A stretch of DNA of 64,000 nucleotides from Alphaproteobacteria bacterium (lineage in GTDB: Bacteria > Myxococcota_A > UBA796 > GCA-2862545). The DNA lies in assembly GCA_020632885.1 (NCBI GenBank), contig JACKEQ010000005.1, forward strand, positions 219,552 to 283,551. Reading direction: 5' to 3'. Positions 60,121 through 64,000 of the stretch are shown here, in pieces. The notes under the pieces were generated by a model that saw nothing but the letters and a program-made list of their open reading frames with translations, was not told the DNA's origin and ran no database searches. Every line of letters starts with the position of its first letter. The stretch's first letter is position 1. Position numbers and translations under genes: made by a program.

Positions 60121-61400
60121 CGAGTCTGCCTGCGCCTTCGAGCTTGTACGGGGTGCTTGCCGGGTCGGTCAGGTCGGGGTGGAGGCGGAGGTCGTCGACG
60201 GGTGGAAGGCCGTGGTACGCGCGTGGACGGACAGCGGACTGCTCGGGATTCTCGGCTTGGCGGGTGTGGAAGGGTCGGACTTCCCGGCCTTCCGGAAGGG
60301 TGCGTGGGCGAACGGCCTCCCGGCGGGGAGCTGATCACTCCGCTCCCTCCGGTCGCTGCGCGGCCGCTGTAGCGGCCTTGCCGGCCCTCGGCGCGGTCGG
60401 CATATCGCGCACGAGGGGTCACGGAGGGTCGGCGTGGGCGGATGGGCCCTCGCGCGCGAGTCTGCCTGCGCCTTCGAGCTTGTGACTGCTGGGCTCCAGG
60501 CCCGGGTCCTGATGACGGGGTTTCTTGCCGGGTCGGTCAGGTGGGGGTCGAGGCGGAGGTCGTCGACGGGTGGAAGGCCGCGTACGCGCGTGGACGGACA
60601 GCGGATTGCTCGGGATTCTCGGATTGCCGGGTGTGGAAGGGTCGGACTTCCCGGTGTTCCGGAAGCCGTGACTGTACGGACGGCCTCCCGGCGGGGAGCT
60701 CTTTACTCCGCTCCCTCCGGTCGCTGCGCGGCCGCTTTGGCGGCCTTGCCGGCCCTCGGCGCGGGCGGCATATCGCGCACGAGGGGTCACGGAGGGTCGG
60801 CGTGGGCGGATGGGCCCTCGCGCGCGAGTCTGCCTGCGCCTTCGAGCTTGTGACTGCTGGGCTCCAGGCCCGGGTCCTGATGACGGGGTTTCTTGCCGGG
60901 TCGGTCAGGTGGGGGTCGAGGCGGAGGTCGTCGACGGGTGGAAGGCCGCGTACGCGCGTGGACGGACAGCGGATTGCTCGGGATTCTCGGATTGCCGGGT
61001 GTGGAAGGGTCGGACTTCCCGGTGTTCCGGAAGCCGTGTACGGACGGCCTCCCGGCGGGGAGCTCTTCACTCCGCTCCCTCCGGTCGCTGCGCGGCCGCT
61101 TTGGCGGCCTTGCCGGCCCTCGGCGCGGGCGGCCTCGACAGGCGAAGGGTTTCGCGAAGCGAAATCGTCGTCCTGTCGAGTGACCCCGGTCGCGCACGAG
61201 GGGTCACGGAGGGTCGGCGTGGGCGGATGGGCCCTCGCGCGCGAGTCTGCCTGCGCCTTCGAGCTTGTGACTGCTGGGCTGCACGCCCGGGTGCTGACGA
61301 CGTGATTTCGTGCCGGGTCGAGGCGTTGGGGTTCTCGGGGGAGGTCATCGACAGGTGGAAGGCCGTCGCACGCGCGTGGGACGGACTATGGGGATCCCGG
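60121..61400 (+). repeat. Right array: four copies of the 334-bp repeat, inverted relative to the left array
   Basis: Each copy begins CGAGTCTGCCTGCGCC, at 60121, 60457, 60825 and 61242 (spacings 336, 368, 417; the last is partial). They are reverse-complement relatives of the units at 45731-46545. The first copy keeps an open frame ending GVEGSDFPAFRKGAWANGLP and stop; the others carry frame-breaking indels. Copies 2 and 3 are nearly identical to each other, indicating recent duplication. Copy 3 carries a 47-base palindromic insertion. Confidence 0.9.
61134..61180. repeat. REP-like hairpin inserted in a repeat copy
   Basis: Outer arms CTCGACAGG (61134-61142) and CCTGTCGAG (61172-61180) enclose an inner hairpin TTTCGC-GAA-GCGAAA (61150-61164). 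Absent from the sister copies, so it arrived after duplication. Resembles a REP/miniature palindromic element. Confidence 0.7.
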
Positions 61401-61431
61401 ACGACGCGGGCCGCCGGTGTGCGCCCACCCC

Positions 61432-62720
61432 GCCCCGGCACTCCGCCCACGGCGTCATCCCCGCCCCGCCGTGCGAAACGCTCGGGCGCCCAGAGGGCGC
61501 AGCCACGACGCGGCCTCGGTCGTGCGCCGTGCCCTGCTCCTCCTCGTCGACCCGCCCCAGGTTGCGCACGGCCGATGGCACGCCAGAGACCGGACCGAGC
61601 TCCGCTCGGCCGGGCTCAGCGTAGCGGCGGGGCGGGGGGAGGCGGAGGGGGGCCCCAAAGGCCCCCCTGAGCTGATCTCCCGGGCAGGTTTCGCCCCAGA
61701 CGGGCGGAACCGTCCGGCCGTCCCTGTGGAAGCGCCCCAGTCCGGGTCTACCCTCCGACGTACCCCAAGCACTCCAACCCCTGTCGCACCACCGCTCCGG
61801 CGGTCTACCGGCCCCGGCACTCCCACGGCGTCATCCCCGCCCCGCCGTGCGAAACGCTCGGGCGCCCAGAGGGCGCAGCCACGACGCGGCCTCGGTCGTG
61901 CGCCGTGCCCTGCTCCTCCTCCTCGACCCGCCCCAGGTTGCGCACGGCCGATGGCACGCCAGAGGCCGGACCGAGCTCCGCTCGGCCGGGCTCAGCGTAG
62001 CGCCGGGGCGGGGGGAGGCGGAGGGGGGCCGTCACAGGCCCCCCTGAGCTGAGCTCCCGGGCAGGTTCCGCCCCAGACGGGCGGAACCGTCCGGTCGTCC
62101 GTGAAGCAGCGCCCCAGTCCGGGTCTACCCTCCGCCGTGCCCCCAGCACTCCAACCCCTGTCGCACCGCCGCTCCGGCCGTCTACCCCGCCCCGGCACTC
62201 CGCCCACGGCGTCATCCCCGCCCCGACGTGCGAAACGCTCGGGCGCCCATAGGGCGCAGCCACGACGCGGCCTCGGTCGTGCGCCGTGCCCTGCTCCTCC
62301 TCCTCGACCCGCCCCAGGTTGCGCACGGCCGATGGCACGCCAGAGGCCGGACCGAGCTCCGCTCGGCCGGGCTCAGCGTAGCGCCGGGGCGGGGGGAGGC
62401 GGAGGGGGGCCCCAAAGGCCCCCCTGAGCTGAGCTCCCGGGCAGGTTTCGCCCAGCCCCTGACTACCGAGTTTCCCGGGCGAGCCGGCTCGCCCGTTTGC
62501 CTCGGCGCGGGGCGGAACCGTCCGGTCGTCCGTGTGGAAGCGCCCCAGTCCGGGTCTACCCTCCGACGTACCCCCAGCACTCCAATCCCTGTCGCACCGC
62601 CGCTCCCGCCGTCTACCCCGCCCCGGCAGCCCGGTCGTCCGTGAAGGAGCGTCCCAGTCCGGGTCTACCCTCCGCCGTGCCACCAGCACTCCAGCCCCTG
62701 TCGCACCTCCGCAGGCGCCG
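61432..62720. repeat. Second array: three and a half copies of a 378-bp repeat
   Basis: Units begin GCCCCGGCACTCC at 61432, 61811 and 62189 (spacings 379 and 378), with a further partial unit from about 62620. Unrelated in sequence to the 334-bp family. Each unit contains a GGGGGGCC/GGCCCCCC-type or related hairpin after a purine-rich GGGGGGAGGCGG stretch, a CCGAGCTCCGCTCGG hairpin, and a conserved end CAGTCCGGGTCTACCCTCCG. Long frames cross the units on both strands but look like by-products of GC richness. No gene assigned. Confidence 0.9.
62476..62495. repeat. 20-base perfect palindrome inside the third unit
   Basis: CGGGCGAGCC followed directly by GGCTCGCCCG, within an insertion of roughly 50 bases that distinguishes unit 3 of the 378-bp array from units 1 and 2. 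Confidence 0.6.
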
Positions 62721-62979
62721 CTGAGACCGGATCACGGCGCGCGCCACGCACCCGTGGCGGCGCACGATCGTGATCGCGATCGCCGAATACGATCCGGAAC
62801 ACGGTTCAACGCCGTGAAATCACTGTTCGGGTTCGTGATCGCCCCCTTCTCTCACATCGGACTGACAGAAATTAGCTCTTGACGAAGGAAGAGTAACCCT
62901 CACCTGATACAGTAGGGCTCCCCGCCGGACCCCCGGCACCTCCCCCGCCCGCCCCAACCCTCCCACCCCCGAGCCGCCC

Positions 62980-63306
62980 ATGCGCACCGCCCTCCTCCTC
63001 GCCGCCCTCGCGGTGGCGCCCGCCTGTGGCACGTCCAATGCCCAGGTCCCCACCACCGACCGCGACTCCGCCGTCCAGCTCGTGCTCGACGACCTGGAGC
63101 AGCTCGCCGCGCAGCCCGACGCCACCCACTGGCGCCGCGCCTACCGGCACTTCGACCGGCACCTGGAGCCCCACCTCCCGGCGTCCGAGCGCCTGAAGAT
63201 GGAGGTGGCCTTCGGCAACCTCCGCCACGACCTGAAGATCGCCCCACCGGACGAGCTCCGGGCCGCGATCGTGGCCATCCAGGCCACCCTGCAGCCCCAG
63301 GACTGA
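62980..63306 (+). CDS. Small lipoprotein
   Basis: 108 residues. The signal MRTALLLAALAVAPAC ends in a lipobox-like VAPAC. The mature part is helical and charged (SAVQLVLDDLEQLAAQPD, WRRAYRHFDRHLEPHLP, DELRAAIVAIQATLQ). No good ribosome site is visible. The 200 bases upstream are lower in GC (TTGACG at about 62879, GATACAG), probably the promoter. The stop overlaps the probable CTG start of the hydrolase (CTGA). Confidence 0.62.
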   Translation: MRTALLLAALAVAPACGTSNAQVPTTDRDSAVQLVLDDLEQLAAQPDATHWRRAYRHFDRHLEPHLPASERLKMEVAFGNLRHDLKIAPPDELRAAIVAIQATLQPQD

Positions 63307-63899
63307 CCCTGGAGCTCCTGTTCGCCCACGGAGCCGGTCTGCCCTCGAGCCATCCCTGGATGGTCGCGTGGGCCGACCGGCTCGCTGCGTTGGGGGCCGT
63401 GCACCCCTTCGACTACCCGTACATGGCCGCCGGACGTCGCCGACCCGACCGTCATCCCGTGCTCCTGGCCGCCCACCTCGCGGCCATCGACGCGCTCGGG
63501 GCCGACGACATCGTCCTCGTCGGGAAGTCGATGGGCGGGCGCATCGGCTGCCACGCGGCCCTCGAGCGGCCCGTGCGCGCGGTGATCTGCCTGGGCTACC
63601 CGCTCGTGGCACCGTCCGGGAAGGTCCGCGACGAGGTGCTCCTCGCCCAGCGCCAGCCCGTCCTGTTCGTGCAGGGCACCCGCGACCCCATGGCCCCGCT
63701 GGACCGCCTGGACGCCGTGCGGGCCCAGATGACCGTGCCCACCCACGTCCATGTCGTCCCCACCGGCGACCATGGGCTGGCCGTCACGCGCACGCACACC
63801 CGGACCACCGGGCGCACCCAGGAGGACGAGGACCGGGCCGCCTTCCACGCGATCTCAGCGTTCCTTTCGGCCCACCAGGCGCAGGAAGCCGCCCGCTGA
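63303..63899 (+). CDS. KANL3/Tex30-like alpha/beta hydrolase
   Basis: About 198 residues. No ATG or GTG precedes the conserved LLFAHGAGLPSSHPWM strand, so CTG at 63303 (overlapping the previous stop as CTGA) or 63309 is the likely start. The nucleophile motif is VGKSMGGR (Ser76), acid in VQGTRDPMAP, His in PTGDHGLAV. The family contains predicted hydrolases of unknown substrate. The 3' end overlaps a convergent frame. Confidence 0.78.
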   Translation: MTLELLFAHGAGLPSSHPWMVAWADRLAALGAVHPFDYPYMAAGRRRPDRHPVLLAAHLAAIDALGADDIVLVGKSMGGRIGCHAALERPVRAVICLGYPLVAPSGKVRDEVLLAQRQPVLFVQGTRDPMAPLDRLDAVRAQMTVPTHVHVVPTGDHGLAVTRTHTRTTGRTQEDEDRAAFHAISAFLSAHQAQEAAR

Positions 63900-64000
63900 C
63901 GGCCCATGGGCGCAGCCGCTCACGCCGTACGTCGCCACCACGGACACCCTCGTGCCGTCCTCCCGCGCGTCCTCCGAGACCACGAGCCCGCCCCCACCCA
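63855..64000 (-). CDS. C-terminal end of a gene running off the window
   Basis: An open minus-strand frame enters from beyond base 64000 and ends at 63855. Its 47 visible residues look coding (GGGLVVSEDAREDGTRVSVV, ATYGVSGCAHGPSAGGF, ending VGRKER) and beta-rich. It overlaps the hydrolase 3' end by 45 bases. Family cannot be judged. Confidence 0.4.
   Translation of the reverse strand, partial: GGGGLVVSEDAREDGTRVSVVATYGVSGCAHGPSAGGFLRLVGRKER

Noticed and set aside
61805..62689. 294-residue minus-strand frame across two repeat units
   Set aside because: It is open only because the units are GC-rich and a multiple of three apart; it has no ribosome site or protein-like features.
60121..62720. 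Integron cassette array or attC sites
   Set aside because: No integrase, no GTTRRRY/RYYYAAC core sites, and the units are near-identical rather than different cassettes.

Overview
The window looks like chromosomal DNA from a very GC-rich Gram-negative predatory-type bacterium, most likely Myxococcota or a close uncultured relative (inference). The evidence is an outer-membrane/LPS gene set (kdsA, an OmpA-like protein, many lipoproteins), MYXO-CTERM-like C-terminal tails, MopE-type Cys/Asp motifs, thrombospondin-3 repeats, a Ser/Thr kinase fused to a formylglycine-enzyme-like domain, a TIGR02147 protein, a DUF4132 protein, and the prkA-yeaH-spoVR operon. No rRNA, tRNA, CRISPR array, transposase or phage gene was seen.

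Layout: 1-9.1 kb holds a truncated secreted metalloprotease, an RDD protein with FtsH, an operon of a PGM1-type ATP-grasp ligase with two paralogous lipoproteins, kdsA and an unknown protein. 9.1-15.6 kb holds small proteins, a GrpB-like protein and a cluster in which two DUF2505-like proteins flank an M1 aminopeptidase. 15.6-25.5 kb holds a MATE exporter, a large transglutaminase-like lipoprotein, yqeY, thrB, and an OmpA-TSP3 protein. 25.5-30.4 kb holds a thermolysin-family protease behind a sigma-54-type promoter, folP, and a truncated winged-helix regulator. 30.4-36.1 kb holds a beta-helix/MopE surface protein with a Asp-Ala/Asp-Thr stalk of about 220 residues and two paralogous secreted proteins. 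36.2-41.3 kb is the prkA-yeaH-spoVR operon plus one extra small gene. 41.6-45.6 kb holds DUF2237, YceI, a lipoprotein/TIGR02147 pair with a palindromic operator, and a haem-binding lipoprotein.

45.7-61.4 kb is the most accessory-looking part. Two arrays of one roughly 334-bp repeat, in opposite orientation, flank about 13.6 kb carrying DUF4132, msrA, a decayed MopE-type fragment, a BtrH/DUF4872-like protein, a squalene/phytoene-synthase-like enzyme coupled to a Cys-tailed DUF5685-like protein, a kinase-FGE fusion, an alpha/beta hydrolase and two proteins of unknown function. A second, unrelated 378-bp repeat array follows (61.4-62.7 kb). The coupled isoprenoid-synthase/DUF5685 pair inside the repeat-flanked block is my best candidate for an undescribed system.

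Caution: at least a dozen otherwise well-conserved genes (kdsA, thrB, prkA, yeaH, spoVR, the M1 peptidase, the first protease and others) carry single-base indels, nearly all in G or C runs. Sequencing error is the most economical explanation, so these are annotated as genes with frameshifts and their coordinates span all frames.
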